A stretch of DNA of 64,000 nucleotides, taken from contig JADJTQ010000009.1 in the NCBI GenBank assembly GCA_016711125.1, positions 91,001 to 155,000 of the forward strand, in the 5' to 3' direction. The position numbers and the translations under genes were made by a program. The notes under the pieces were generated by a model, which worked only from the letters and a program-made list of their open reading frames with translations, searched no databases and was not told where the DNA came from. This stretch comes from Saprospiraceae bacterium. Lineage in GTDB: Bacteria > Bacteroidota > Bacteroidia > Chitinophagales > Saprospiraceae. Positions 1 to 7,590 of the stretch are shown piece by piece; the first letter of the stretch is position 1; each line of letters opens with the position of its first letter.

Positions 1-513
1 GGAGGTTCAACTCAGCTGAAAGGGGTCATTCCCGACATCATTTTGCCGTCACCTTATAATTACGTCAAGGCAGGCGAGAAAGAACTGGATACACCCTTGG
101 CATGGAGCGAAATCGAACCTGTAGACCATGCACAACATGTGATGGTTTTACCTGATCGAGAACTTCTGACCCATGCAAGCAAGGGGCGAGTTGCAAATAA
201 TGAAAAATTTCAATTAGTAGAGGAGCGGGCCATCCTCCTGAAAGAACAACATGATGAACACATGAAGTATGCTCTGAGTCTTGAAGGATATGAATTGGAG
301 TATGATGAAAGAGAGGCTCAAAATGATAAGTTCAAAAACATGTACAAGTCAGACCGAACTCTTTTAGTGAGAAACCTGGAATCGGAAATAGCCCATATTA
401 CTGAAGATGAATCCAGAAAGGCTAATAATGAAGATTTTATGGATGGTGTCAAGACTGATATTTATATCGAAGAGGTTCTTAACATCATGAAGGACATGTT
501 AAGTCAGCAATAA
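1..513 (+). CDS. prc: Tail-specific protease (Prc/Tsp), C-terminal part, 5' end outside window
   Basis: The reading frame is open from base 1 and ends with TAA at 511-513, so this is the last 170 residues of a longer protein. It begins GGSTQLKGVIPDIILP, the conserved segment that follows the catalytic serine/lysine core of carboxy-terminal processing proteases. The rest is the charged, helical C-terminal domain seen in long Prc/Tsp proteins. These periplasmic S41 serine proteases degrade or trim proteins from their C-terminus. The catalytic residues are not in the window, so activity cannot be judged. A hairpin terminator follows at 555-585. Family assignment is from motif recognition. Confidence 0.85.
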   Translation, partial: GGSTQLKGVIPDIILPSPYNYVKAGEKELDTPLAWSEIEPVDHAQHVMVLPDRELLTHASKGRVANNEKFQLVEERAILLKEQHDEHMKYALSLEGYELEYDEREAQNDKFKNMYKSDRTLLVRNLESEIAHITEDESRKANNEDFMDGVKTDIYIEEVLNIMKDMLSQQ

Positions 514-554
514 TTGATCTTGTATCAATTAAAAGCTAAGCTATAAGTAATATC

Positions 555-585
555 AGCCCATGATTCTTTATCGTGGGCTTTTTTA
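555..585 (+). terminator. Rho-independent terminator after prc
   Basis: AGCCCA (555-560) pairs with TGGGCT (574-579) around a 13-nt loop and runs into a T tract (578-584). It ends prc transcription. It also contains a GTG that would be a misleading upstream start for the next gene. Confidence 0.75.
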
Positions 586-607
586 TAATATGTATTATTT
601 GTATTAC

Positions 608-619
608 AAAGGGGATCAT
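608..619 (+). promoter_or_regulatory. Kinase start region complementary to the sRNA loop
   Basis: AAAGGGGATCA (608-618) covers the purine-rich stretch and the first base of the ATG start codon (618-620) of the histidine kinase. It is the exact reverse complement of 4833-4843 in the loop of the second tandem RNA unit, and one further G-U pair is possible at 619. The other three RNA copies match with one or two G-U wobbles. Pairing would cover the translation start. This is a predicted interaction. Confidence 0.4.
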
Positions 620-3600
620 GAACCTGGTTAAGGTCATCATCGTTGGTTTTTATATATTAGGTTTATTAGATCTGATTCACGGTCAAAATGAACTGGGTAT
701 CACTACTCAAATTTCATTGGAGCAAGGACTATCAGATCGAACTATTAAGGATATAGCCAAGGATGTTTACGGCTACATTTGGATTGCAACAAGAAATGGA
801 CTCAATCGGTATGATGGGCTCCATATCGTCAATTATGACAACCATCCCAATAGCCAGACACGCATCAGCTTTAGAGATATCAACAAAATCTTATGCCGAA
901 AAGATGGGACCTTGATTATCCTCTATGAAAGCAACCGAAGATCTTTGGATGTTTTGGGCTCTTCATCCACTCAAGCCCAAAAGCTGTTTTTAAACCGGGA
1001 GAACGGTGTATTAGGCCCCGTTGAAAGGATATCTATTGATGAAAAATCGGGAAATCTCTATACCCTGGTTACCAAAGATTCGACGCTTATAGTCCAGAAG
1101 CTCAATAATATGATGCAGTTTGACAGCATGTTCACTTTGCAGAATTACATCGCCAAACCGTCTTCAAAATATCAATTTTTAGTTATGGATCGTGGCCTTA
1201 TTTGGATCAATGATGATCAACTTGGCCTAATATTGAGTGATACATTTGGCGTCATACAATCACAACTATCCTACGATTCAATCGGTGTTAGTCAAAATGC
1301 CGGTCTGGCAAACATATTGTATCAGGATCGACAGGGTCGTGTTTGGTTGAGTTTCGATAATTCATCTGGTTTATGGGAGTTTAATGAAGCGGCTGGTTAT
1401 TTTACCCAGTTTTCTCTGGAGGATATGCCCAGGCACTACAACAAATTGTGGGAAGATGACTTGGGCAATGTGATGATATCATCGGAAGATTTGGGCAAAA
1501 CGAAAGACCTTTTTATTGTTTCTGCCGACGACGCAGTCAATAGTTTTAACCAACTTGTGAATCAGGAACCAGTCATCAATGAGATTCTAAGTGATGATTT
1601 TGAACGATTACTTTTTGTGGGTACGTCAAGTGGTGTCAGAAAAATAACCCGAACAAAGAAAAGGGTTAAAAAATTTCTCTCTGGTAATAATTTAGGGTCA
1701 GGTAAAAGTCTGAGAGGTATTGTTGAGTTGCCCGATAGCTCGATTATGATCGCCGGAATATCTGACGGATGGTATCATTTAAATATAGCCAGAGATTCTA
1801 TAGCCGCAATCGATTTTGGTCTACCGCGCACCGGAGAGGTAAGCTACGGTGATTTTGCAAAAGAACTGGTTTACGATGAAGAGGGTGGAATCTGGGGTAC
1901 TCGATTTAGTAATAAATTTCGTGCTGAGTTGATTTACATGAACCTCTCTGATCAAAAATTCGTGCCATATTTTTTTCCGCAGAAAATACAAAGTTTGATA
2001 CTTGGTCATGATGGATTAATCTGGTTGGTGTCAGGTGATAAAAATACTGAAACGAGATTGACAAACTTCGATCGACACACGAAAATTTTTCGGCACTATT
2101 TCCTGTCAGATGGCACTAATCCACTCAAAGATCTAAATGCTACCTATTTATTTGAGAGTAGTGATCTCACTAAATGGATAGGTACAACTTCTGGCTTGGT
2201 GAAAATTAGCCCTGATGGTCAGTCGAAGACATATCAATTGATCGAAAATGAATACCATGGTATCAGTAGCAATTTAATTTATGTGATCACAGAAGATAGT
2301 GACCACAGAATATGGATTGGAACGGATGGAGGTGTCAATGTATTTACCCCGGGCAATACAGACCAAATAGATTTTACCTATTTCGACACCCGGGACGGCC
2401 TACCTGATAATAATGTATGTGGTATCGTGCAGGATGATAATGGGAATATGTGGTTTAGTACATTTAACGGACTCTCCTATTTTGATTCTAAATTGAAATC
2501 ATTTCGCAATTTTGGTACGGCTGATGGATTTAGTCATGTAGAATTTAATTTGCATTCTTTTTATAAGGACAGAATAGGCAACATTTTGATGGGTGGTACT
2601 AATGGCCTCAATTATTTTAATCCGAATGAGTTGCTGGAAAGAAATTTAGATGCTCCAATTTTATTGTCAGAGCTTTCTTACTATGATAAAATAGAGGGAG
2701 CTATTGTCGAGCGCCTGCACAATCTCCAGAATATTAAGGCGGTTGTCTTACCTGCTTCCAATCGATATTTTCATTGTTCTTTTGCACTTGCCGATTATGC
2801 GTATCCACAGTTGAATCAATATCAGTATAAGTTAGAGGGACTTGATATTGAATGGAATTGGATAGGTACTCAAAATGAAATCAGATTTAATAATCTCGCC
2901 GCCGGAAATTATGTATTGAAAATTAAAGGTGCCGATCGAAATTTAAATTTGAGCAGCAAGGAGTTTTCACTACCCATAAAGGTTAATCAGTATTTTTATA
3001 AGAAAGCCTGGTTTATCCTTTTGTCTATTAGTGCTGTTCTTTTAGCAATCTATTTGTTTCACAGAATTAGATTGCGACAAGTAATTCAAATGGAACGCCT
3101 GCGTACCAAAATATCAAGCGATCTGCATGATGATGTTGGTGGGCTACTATCAGGGTTGGCCATGCAGACTGAATTATTGGAATATACTGCTGCTGATAAG
3201 GACAAACCGAAATTAAAGCGGATCAGTGATATGAGTCGGAATGCTATGGCTCAAATGCGCGATGTTATTTGGGCAACCGATGCTCGTAAAGATCGCTTTG
3301 AGGATCTGCTAATGCGAATGAAAGAGTATGCCGCTGAAATCTTATTTTCACGCGACATCACCTGCCATTTTCAGGTGAAAGGAATTTTGCCAGAGAAAAA
3401 GCTTCCGGTTCAAGTCAGACAAAATTTGTATCTGATCTTTAAAGAGGCGATCACCAATGTCGCAAAGCATTCTAATGCTACCCGTGCAGACGTGCAGCTT
3501 GTCAAAGATGGCGCTCAGTTTTTGATGATTATTGCCGACGACGGAACCGATATTTCGCAAAATGGCAAGACCTCTTCACTGAATGGATCAGGCTTGAAAA

Positions 3601-3695
3601 ATATGGAGATGAGGGCTCAAAACATTAATGCCCACTTTGACATTAAGAAGGATAAGGGTTTTGTCGTAACGATAAAAATGAAATACCTAACTTGA
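618..3695 (+). CDS. Hybrid-sensor-type histidine kinase with beta-propeller sensor (Reg_prop, Y_Y_Y, HisKA_3)
   Basis: Inner-membrane sensor kinase of about 1025 residues. The N-terminus has a signal/anchor (VKVIIVGFYILGLLDLIHGQ). The periplasmic part holds repeated ligand-sensor blades such as GYIWIATRNGLNRYDG and HRIWIGTDGGVNVF, then a Y_Y_Y domain ending near residue 795. One membrane helix (AWFILLSISAVLLAIYLF) follows. The cytoplasmic part has the HisKA_3 box with phospho-acceptor His in SSDLHDDVGG near residue 836, and a HATPase domain with EAITNVAKHS and IIADDG. It lacks the receiver and AraC domains of classical hybrid systems, so its partner is probably the LuxR-type regulator immediately downstream. 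The ATG at 618 is chosen because the longer GTG start at 573 lies inside the preceding terminator. The ligand is unknown. Confidence 0.92.
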   Translation: MNLVKVIIVGFYILGLLDLIHGQNELGITTQISLEQGLSDRTIKDIAKDVYGYIWIATRNGLNRYDGLHIVNYDNHPNSQTRISFRDINKILCRKDGTLIILYESNRRSLDVLGSSSTQAQKLFLNRENGVLGPVERISIDEKSGNLYTLVTKDSTLIVQKLNNMMQFDSMFTLQNYIAKPSSKYQFLVMDRGLIWINDDQLGLILSDTFGVIQSQLSYDSIGVSQNAGLANILYQDRQGRVWLSFDNSSGLWEFNEAAGYFTQFSLEDMPRHYNKLWEDDLGNVMISSEDLGKTKDLFIVSADDAVNSFNQLVNQEPVINEILSDDFERLLFVGTSSGVRKITRTKKRVKKFLSGNNLGSGKSLRGIVELPDSSIMIAGISDGWYHLNIARDSIAAIDFGLPRTGEVSYGDFAKELVYDEEGGIWGTRFSNKFRAELIYMNLSDQKFVPYFFPQKIQSLILGHDGLIWLVSGDKNTETRLTNFDRHTKIFRHYFLSDGTNPLKDLNATYLFESSDLTKWIGTTSGLVKISPDGQSKTYQLIENEYHGISSNLIYVITEDSDHRIWIGTDGGVNVFTPGNTDQIDFTYFDTRDGLPDNNVCGIVQDDNGNMWFSTFNGLSYFDSKLKSFRNFGTADGFSHVEFNLHSFYKDRIGNILMGGTNGLNYFNPNELLERNLDAPILLSELSYYDKIEGAIVERLHNLQNIKAVVLPASNRYFHCSFALADYAYPQLNQYQYKLEGLDIEWNWIGTQNEIRFNNLAAGNYVLKIKGADRNLNLSSKEFSLPIKVNQYFYKKAWFILLSISAVLLAIYLFHRIRLRQVIQMERLRTKISSDLHDDVGGLLSGLAMQTELLEYTAADKDKPKLKRISDMSRNAMAQMRDVIWATDARKDRFEDLLMRMKEYAAEILFSRDITCHFQVKGILPEKKLPVQVRQNLYLIFKEAITNVAKHSNATRADVQLVKDGAQFLMIIADDGTDISQNGKTSSLNGSGLKNMEMRAQNINAHFDIKKDKGFVVTIKMKYLT

Positions 3696-3724
3696 ACATC
3701 ACTGATGGCTTTGCGCGCCAAACA

Positions 3725-3742
3725 ATACCATCAAAATGGTAT
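3725..3742 (+). promoter_or_regulatory. Palindromic operator upstream of the response regulator
   Basis: The sequence reads ATACCATCAAAATGGTAT, with inverted ATACCAT/ATGGTAT arms. Its core CCATCAAnATGG recurs in the operators of the four RNA units at 4579, 4771, 4948 and 5154. It lies 34 bp before the regulator's ATG. The inferred role is a binding site for the LuxR-type regulator itself. Confidence 0.5.
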
Positions 3743-3776
3743 ATTTTTAATTTTTAACCTTTTAATATAGATTGTC

Positions 3777-4415
3777 ATGAGTACCATAGCAGTCGGAATT
3801 GTTGAAGACGAACCGATCGTCAGAGAAAGTCTTGTGACATTTTTCGATGATCAACCGAATCTCAATGTAGTATGTCAAGTCAAGTCATTGGAAGACTTTC
3901 AGGAATATTATGCCGATGGTCATGAAAAAGCACCGGATGTAATTTTACTGGATATCGGACTTCCTGGTATGTCGGGATTGGAAGGTATCAGAGTGATTAA
4001 GAAAATAGTACCTGATGCGGACATTATCATGCTGACTACCTACGAGGAATCAGAAATCATCTTTAAGGCACTGTGTGCCGGAGCTTGTTCCTACCTAAGT
4101 AAAAGATCTTCCTTGTCTCAAATACTGGAGGCAATATCCGTGGTACACCAGGGAGGCTCATATATGTCTCCATCCATAGCTCGCAAAGTTGTTACCTATT
4201 TTTCGCCTTCCGACAATTCAAAAAAAGAACTATTGACCCCCCGGCAACAACAGATCGTAGCTGGTTTAGTTGATGGTTTAAGTTATAAGATGATTGCTGA
4301 TAAATACTTGGTTTCTATCGAGACAGTACGTGATCATATCAAGAAGATCTATAAGAAACTGCAGATCAATAGTAAAGCTGAGCTCATTAAGCTTTCAGTT
4401 GATGGCGATATCTGA
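3777..4415 (+). CDS. LuxR/NarL-family response regulator
   Basis: Cytoplasmic two-component response regulator of 212 residues. The N-terminal receiver has the acidic pair in GIVEDEP, the phospho-acceptor Asp near residue 58 in VILLDIGLPGMSG, and the conserved Thr in MLTTYEESE. The C-terminal LuxR helix-turn-helix runs from about residue 150: LTPRQQQIVAGLVDGLSYKMIADKYLVSIETVRDHIKKIYKKL. It lies about 80 bp after the histidine kinase and on the same strand, so they form a pair. The upstream palindrome at 3725-3742 suggests its own promoter and autoregulation. The first base of the ATG is close behind the AT-rich promoter region, so the leader is short or absent. Confidence 0.93.
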   Translation: MSTIAVGIVEDEPIVRESLVTFFDDQPNLNVVCQVKSLEDFQEYYADGHEKAPDVILLDIGLPGMSGLEGIRVIKKIVPDADIIMLTTYEESEIIFKALCAGACSYLSKRSSLSQILEAISVVHQGGSYMSPSIARKVVTYFSPSDNSKKELLTPRQQQIVAGLVDGLSYKMIADKYLVSIETVRDHIKKIYKKLQINSKAELIKLSVDGDI

Positions 4416-4578
4416 TCTGCAATCTAAAAGCTGGGTTCCACTCTAGTTTTAAAGTGCGTTGGTCATTAGAAGATTCTTGGCAAACGGTCTCCACTGTCCG
4501 CCTTAAGAAATGGAATTCGAAACATTATCTGCAATTCATTAACTGTCAGTGCTTTAGAGTTAAATCTATCAAAAGACT

Positions 4579-4627
4579 ACCCCATCAAGATGTGGTTTCA
4601 AATCACGTTTATTCAATTTATATTTAC
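4579..4627 (+). promoter_or_regulatory. Operator and promoter of RNA unit 1
   Basis: Palindrome ACCCCATCAAGATGTGGTTT at 4579-4598, then 23 bases from GTGG to the -7-like box TATATTTAC at 4619-4627. The box fits Bacteroidota TAnnTTTG except for the last G. Confidence 0.6.
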
Positions 4628-4630
4628 ATT

Positions 4631-4750
4631 ATCAAATGAATGAAGATGATCCTTTTTTGATTTTGATACTTTAAGTTAAATGAGGCTTTAACGTAACACA
4701 CACTCAAAAAGAAGCTCCGAAAGTGCAAGTTTTCGGAGCTTTTCGTTTTT
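4631..4750 (+). ncRNA. Predicted small RNA, unit 1
   Basis: Predicted RNA of about 115-120 nt with its start about 12 bases after the beginning of the -7 box. Hairpin 1 is ATCAAAT (4631) with ATTTTGAT (4660-4667) and encloses TGATCCTTTTTT. Hairpin 2 is GTTAAA/TTTAAC with loop TGAGGC (4675-4692). The terminator stem is AGCTCCGAAA (4713-4722) with TTTCGGAGCT (4731-4740), then TTTCGTTTTT. A 12-codon frame starts at an ATG in the loop, but it is not kept in the other copies. Confidence 0.6.
4713..4750 (+). terminator. Terminator of RNA unit 1
   Basis: Ten-base stem AGCTCCGAAA/TTTCGGAGCT with an 8-nt loop, followed by TTTCGTTTTT. Confidence 0.75.
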
Positions 4751-4770
4751 AGATCCTAAGAGTCAAAAGC

Positions 4771-4819
4771 ACCCCATCAACATGGGGTTTTAAAATACCA
4801 TCTTCTAGCTTATCTTTAC
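4771..4819 (+). promoter_or_regulatory. Operator and promoter of RNA unit 2
   Basis: Best palindrome of the set: ACCCCATCAACATGGGGTTT at 4771-4790 (CCCCAT/ATGGGG arms). After 23 bases comes the -7-like box TATCTTTAC at 4811-4819. Confidence 0.65.
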
Positions 4820-4822
4820 GAC

Positions 4823-4936
4823 ATCAAAATGGTGATCCCCTTTTTCATTTTGATACTTTAAGTTAAATGAGGCTTTAACGTAACACACACTCAACCCTAA
4901 GCTCCGAAAGTAAAAGATTTTCGGAGCTTTTTTTTT
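4823..4936 (+). ncRNA. Predicted small RNA, unit 2 (best-formed copy)
   Basis: Predicted RNA of about 114 nt. Hairpin 1 has perfect arms ATCAAAAT (4823-4830) and ATTTTGAT (4847-4854) with a 16-nt loop. The loop holds TGATCCCCTTT (4833-4843), the exact complement of 608-618 at the kinase start. Hairpin 2 is TTAAGTTAAA/TTTAACGTAA around TGAGGC. The terminator is AGCTCCGAAA (4900-4909)/TTTCGGAGCT (4919-4928) with nine T. Anti-Shine-Dalgarno-like pyrimidine loops are a common design of trans-acting sRNAs, and that comparison is inference here. Confidence 0.65.
4900..4936 (+). terminator. Terminator of RNA unit 2
   Basis: Ten-base stem AGCTCCGAAA/TTTCGGAGCT, followed by an uninterrupted T run to 4936. 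Confidence 0.85.
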
Positions 4937-4947
4937 GGCACGAACCG

Positions 4948-4996
4948 ACCCCATCAACATGGGGTTTCAAGATCCAGAATCAAGGTTTATCTTTAC
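4948..4996 (+). promoter_or_regulatory. Operator and promoter of RNA unit 3
   Basis: Palindrome ACCCCATCAACATGGGGTTT at 4948-4967, identical to that of unit 2. After 23 bases comes TATCTTTAC at 4988-4996. Confidence 0.65.
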
Positions 4997-4999
4997 ATC

Positions 5000-5109
5000 A
5001 TCAAAATTGTGATCCCTTTTTAGATTTTGATATTTAAGTTAAATAAGGCTTTAACGTAACATTACTCAAACCAAAACTCCGAAGGTGAAAATTTTCGGAG
5101 TTTTTTTTT
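5000..5109 (+). ncRNA. Predicted small RNA, unit 3
   Basis: Predicted RNA of about 110 nt. Hairpin 1 has perfect arms ATCAAAAT (5000-5007) and ATTTTGAT (5024-5031) and a 16-nt loop with TGATCCCTTTT. Hairpin 2 keeps GTTAAA/TTTAAC with loop TAAGGC. The terminator stem is AAACTCCGAA (5074-5083)/TTCGGAGTTT (5094-5103) with a T run to 5109. A TAG in the loop excludes a peptide like those possible in copies 1 and 2. Confidence 0.62.
5074..5109 (+). terminator. Terminator of RNA unit 3
   Basis: Stem AAACTCCGAA/TTCGGAGTTT followed by T to 5109. The base pair next to the T run is changed relative to units 1 and 2 on both arms, a compensatory difference. Confidence 0.85.
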
Positions 5110-5153
5110 CCTCACCCGAACACAGTTTGCAATCTATTAAGCTCGTTAATCAG

Positions 5154-5202
5154 ACCCCATTAAGATGTGGTTTCCCTTTGCCCAGAGAAGTAATATATTT
5201 AC
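5154..5202 (+). promoter_or_regulatory. Operator and promoter of RNA unit 4
   Basis: Palindrome ACCCCATTAAGATGTGGTTT at 5154-5173. After 23 bases comes TATATTTAC at 5194-5202. Confidence 0.58.
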
Positions 5203-5205
5203 ATC

Positions 5206-5318
5206 GATAATTTAATGATCCTTTTTCATTTTGATACTTAGTTAGTTAAATAAGCTTAATACAGGGCTTTTTTTAAAGACCAAAGACTCCGAAGATGCAA
5301 GTTTTCGGAGTTTTTTTT
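5206..5318 (+). ncRNA. Predicted small RNA, unit 4 (diverged copy)
   Basis: Keeps the TGATCCTTTTTC loop and the ATTTTGAT arm (5229-5236), but the 5' arm is GATAATTT, so hairpin 1 is weak. Hairpin 2 is also degenerate (GTTAAATAAGCTTAATAC). The terminator ACTCCGAA (5286-5293)/TTCGGAGT (5304-5311) with eight T is intact. It may be a decaying copy or one with altered structure. Confidence 0.5.
5286..5318 (+). terminator. Terminator of RNA unit 4
   Basis: Stem ACTCCGAA/TTCGGAGT followed by a T run at 5311-5318. Confidence 0.8.
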
Positions 5319-5368
5319 ATTACCTGCCAGATTGAGTTTAGGGCTCCGGATGGATGCCCAATCAAATG

Positions 5369-5868
5369 TTATTGATTCAGGCTAGCTACTTTCTCTTCCA
5401 GGTCAAGTTCATCACCCGGCAGATATCCTGAATGATTGTAGACAATCTTTCCTGTCTGATCGATGATAATCGTATAGGGCACCGTCTGAAAATGTAAGGC
5501 TCGCATCAGCTCTTGGTTGGTATCCAGTAGGATTTGGAAAGGCCATCCCTTTTCCGCAACCATGGGCTTGACTTTGGCCGCAGCCCGGGCATCATCAATA
5601 GACACTGCAATTAGGTTTAATTCATACTTTTCCTGCCAGTCTTGGTACAAATCTGAAATTGCATCTAACTCTTTTTGCAAGGCGCACACCATGTGGCCCA
5701 GAAACTCACTATAGTGATTTGACCTGGAATCATGACCTCATTAAACTGGATACTTTGCCCTTCCAGTGACTTCACTGTGACTTGAGGTATTTGTTCCTGA
5801 GCATATACGAAGTTGATCGAAGCGACAAGTAGTATTATAAAGGTGATTCGGATAACAGCTGACATCAT
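5369..5868 (-). CDS. TlpA-like periplasmic thioredoxin (frameshifted)
   Basis: Thioredoxin-fold protein of about 166 residues with a signal peptide (ITFIILLVASINFVYAQ) and the redox motif in FWATWCAPCKK (WCxPC). The usual TlpA/ResA features follow: SIDDARAAAKVKPMVAEKGWPF, the cis-Pro segment TVPYTIIID and the C-terminal VYNHSGY. Such proteins reduce disulfides or supply reductant in the periplasm. The frame breaks just after CAPCKK in a five-base run (5672-5676 on the plus strand). One more A on the coding strand gives CKKELDAISDLYQ, the expected sequence. It converges with the RNA array. The break is probably a sequence error. Confidence 0.82.
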
Positions 5869-5973
5869 AAAATCGTTGATTAGACTGAATATTAACGTCT
5901 ACTGTGACAAATAGGTGCAATTTTTGCACAAAAAATAAACTAAGACTCTGAATTACAGTGTCGCAATAAACAA

Positions 5974-7590
5974 ATGAAGAAACCCATATGTTACCTCTTT
6001 ATCTTCTTTAGCTATTCAGTAACAGCTCAAAACGAAGGTCAACTTTCCGGTCAGCTTCTTCTGAACAGCAATGTCTTTTTGGAAGATAAAGACATTGGTG
6101 CGAGTAATACACCTCAGTACGACAATCAGTTGTTTGGAAGTGAAGACTGGCTCGATCTAAACTATCAGCTCAAAGGATTTGATGTTGGAGTCAGGCTCGA
6201 CTTGTTCAATAATTCAAACCTTTTAAATCCCAGAGATTCCTATAGTGGACAAGGATTGGGGAAGTGGTATGTGAGAAAGCAACTGGATAACCTATTAATC
6301 CAGGTAGGTTATATCTACGATCAAATCGGCACCGGTTTGATATTTAGATCATACGAAGAAAGACCCTTGCTCATCGATAACGGCCTTTACGGAGCTTCGC
6401 TAAAATTTAAACTTTCTGATCATTTGTTCGTCAAAGCTTTCGGCGGCAAACAAAAGAATCTTTTCAGCACCTATGAGACCTTCTTGAAAGGTACTGCTTT
6501 GGAGGGTTATCTCGAGATAGGTAAGCAGAAATCGATTAGTCTCGTTCCGGGGGTGGGTTTCGTTAATAAGACCTTTTCTGACGAGCAGATGGCCCAGATT
6601 ATTAATACAGTTCGCAATTATACACCCTCCGATTCGGTGGGCCTAAATTACAATTCCTACGCGGTGACCTTCTATAACACGGTGTCAGTGGGTCCGGTTG
6701 TTTGGCATGCCGAGGCCGCTTTTAAGGAAAAGGACGTCTATTTCGATCCGGAATCCAGAAGACAACTCTTTAATGGTCAAACCACCTTAGGTAAATTTCG
6801 CAATGAGGGAGGTTCTGTACTTTATTCCTCCCTGAGCCTGGGCGTCAAAGGTATTGGTGCGACAGTCGAATATAAGCGGACCGAAAATTTTACATTCAGA
6901 GCGGATCCTTTTGTTGCCTTAAATCGTGGGCTGGTTAACTATCTGCCACCAATGGCCAAAATCAATTCGTACCGCCTTAAGTCAAGATATACCCCCGCCA
7001 CCCAGGAATTAGCGGAAGAAGCCCTGCAAATTGAGTTGAGGTATGCAATATCAAAAAAACTAAAGGTGGTGCATTACTTTTCGAATATCACAGATCTTCA
7101 GGGAAGTTTATTATACAGAGAGTTTGATACGGAGATAGTGGTGCGAAAATCGAGCGCACTCCAATGGACCCTGGGATTGCAGAGGCAGCAATACAATCAA
7201 GAAGTATACGAGGGCAAAGCAGGAGTAAATCTGGTGCAGACCTGGACCCCCTATCTGGAATGGTTTAAAAAGTTCAGTGCACGAAAATCATTGCGTGTGG
7301 AGTCACAATATATGTCAACCCCGGAGGATTTTGGAAGTTGGTTGTTTGTTTTAACCGAATACAATATAGCGCCAAAATGGTCCTTTTCAGTGTCGGATAT
7401 GTATAACGTCGATCCTTCAAAGACCAGAGACCTGCACTATCCCAGAGTTGATTTCGTTTATATCAGGCAAGCCAATCGCTATAGTCTGAGCTTTGTCAAA
7501 CAAGTGGAAGGCGTTGTTTGTGCCGGTGGAATTTGCCGGCTTGAACCAGCCTTTAGCGGATTTCGTTTTACCCTAAATTCGACATTCTAA
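5974..7590 (+). CDS. DUF6029 family outer-membrane protein
   Basis: Protein of 538 residues with a signal peptide (MKKPICYLFIFFSYSVTAQ). It is rich in alternating beta-strand segments with aromatic belts and ends in a strand finishing in F (FRFTLNSTF), as outer-membrane beta-barrels do. The N-terminal GQLSGQLLLNSNVFLEDK and GKWYVRKQL resemble DUF6029 proteins of Bacteroidota, whose function is unknown. Its TAA stop (7588-7590) overlaps the ATG of the following Omp28-like lipoprotein gene, so the two are likely co-transcribed and translationally coupled. Two cysteines in VVCAGGICRLE near the C-terminus could form a disulfide. Confidence 0.75.
   Translation: MKKPICYLFIFFSYSVTAQNEGQLSGQLLLNSNVFLEDKDIGASNTPQYDNQLFGSEDWLDLNYQLKGFDVGVRLDLFNNSNLLNPRDSYSGQGLGKWYVRKQLDNLLIQVGYIYDQIGTGLIFRSYEERPLLIDNGLYGASLKFKLSDHLFVKAFGGKQKNLFSTYETFLKGTALEGYLEIGKQKSISLVPGVGFVNKTFSDEQMAQIINTVRNYTPSDSVGLNYNSYAVTFYNTVSVGPVVWHAEAAFKEKDVYFDPESRRQLFNGQTTLGKFRNEGGSVLYSSLSLGVKGIGATVEYKRTENFTFRADPFVALNRGLVNYLPPMAKINSYRLKSRYTPATQELAEEALQIELRYAISKKLKVVHYFSNITDLQGSLLYREFDTEIVVRKSSALQWTLGLQRQQYNQEVYEGKAGVNLVQTWTPYLEWFKKFSARKSLRVESQYMSTPEDFGSWLFVLTEYNIAPKWSFSVSDMYNVDPSKTRDLHYPRVDFVYIRQANRYSLSFVKQVEGVVCAGGICRLEPAFSGFRFTLNSTF

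Larger units (their letters stand above)
4579..5318 (+). repeat. Four tandem copies of a 177-206 bp transcription-unit repeat
   Basis: Four copies start at 4579, 4771, 4948 and 5154. Each contains, in order: a palindrome of the form ACCCCATcAAsATGkGGTTT; exactly 23 bases after its last G; a -7-like box TATaTTTAC or TATcTTTAC; a hairpin enclosing TGATCCnnTTT; a second hairpin of GTTAAA/TTTAAC (degenerate in copy 4); and a CTCCGAA/TTCGGAG terminator with a T run. No reading frame is conserved, because the T-run length and internal stops differ between copies. The block is followed by a convergent gene, so it is not a leader for a downstream plus-strand gene. Confidence 0.85.

Noticed and set aside
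573..617. GTG start for the histidine kinase
   Set aside because: It lies within the prc terminator hairpin. The ATG at 618 directly precedes the signal sequence.
4454..4639. A 61-residue plus-strand reading frame
   Set aside because: It runs through the operator and promoter of RNA unit 1 and has no protein-like composition.
4637..5238. Short peptides in the RNA units (for example MVIPFFILIL in unit 2)
   Set aside because: Length changes in the T run and a TAG in unit 3 shift or stop the frame in every copy, while the RNA structure is kept.
4579..5318. CRISPR array
   Set aside because: Units are 177-206 bp with promoters and terminators. There are no short identical repeats with unique spacers and no cas genes.
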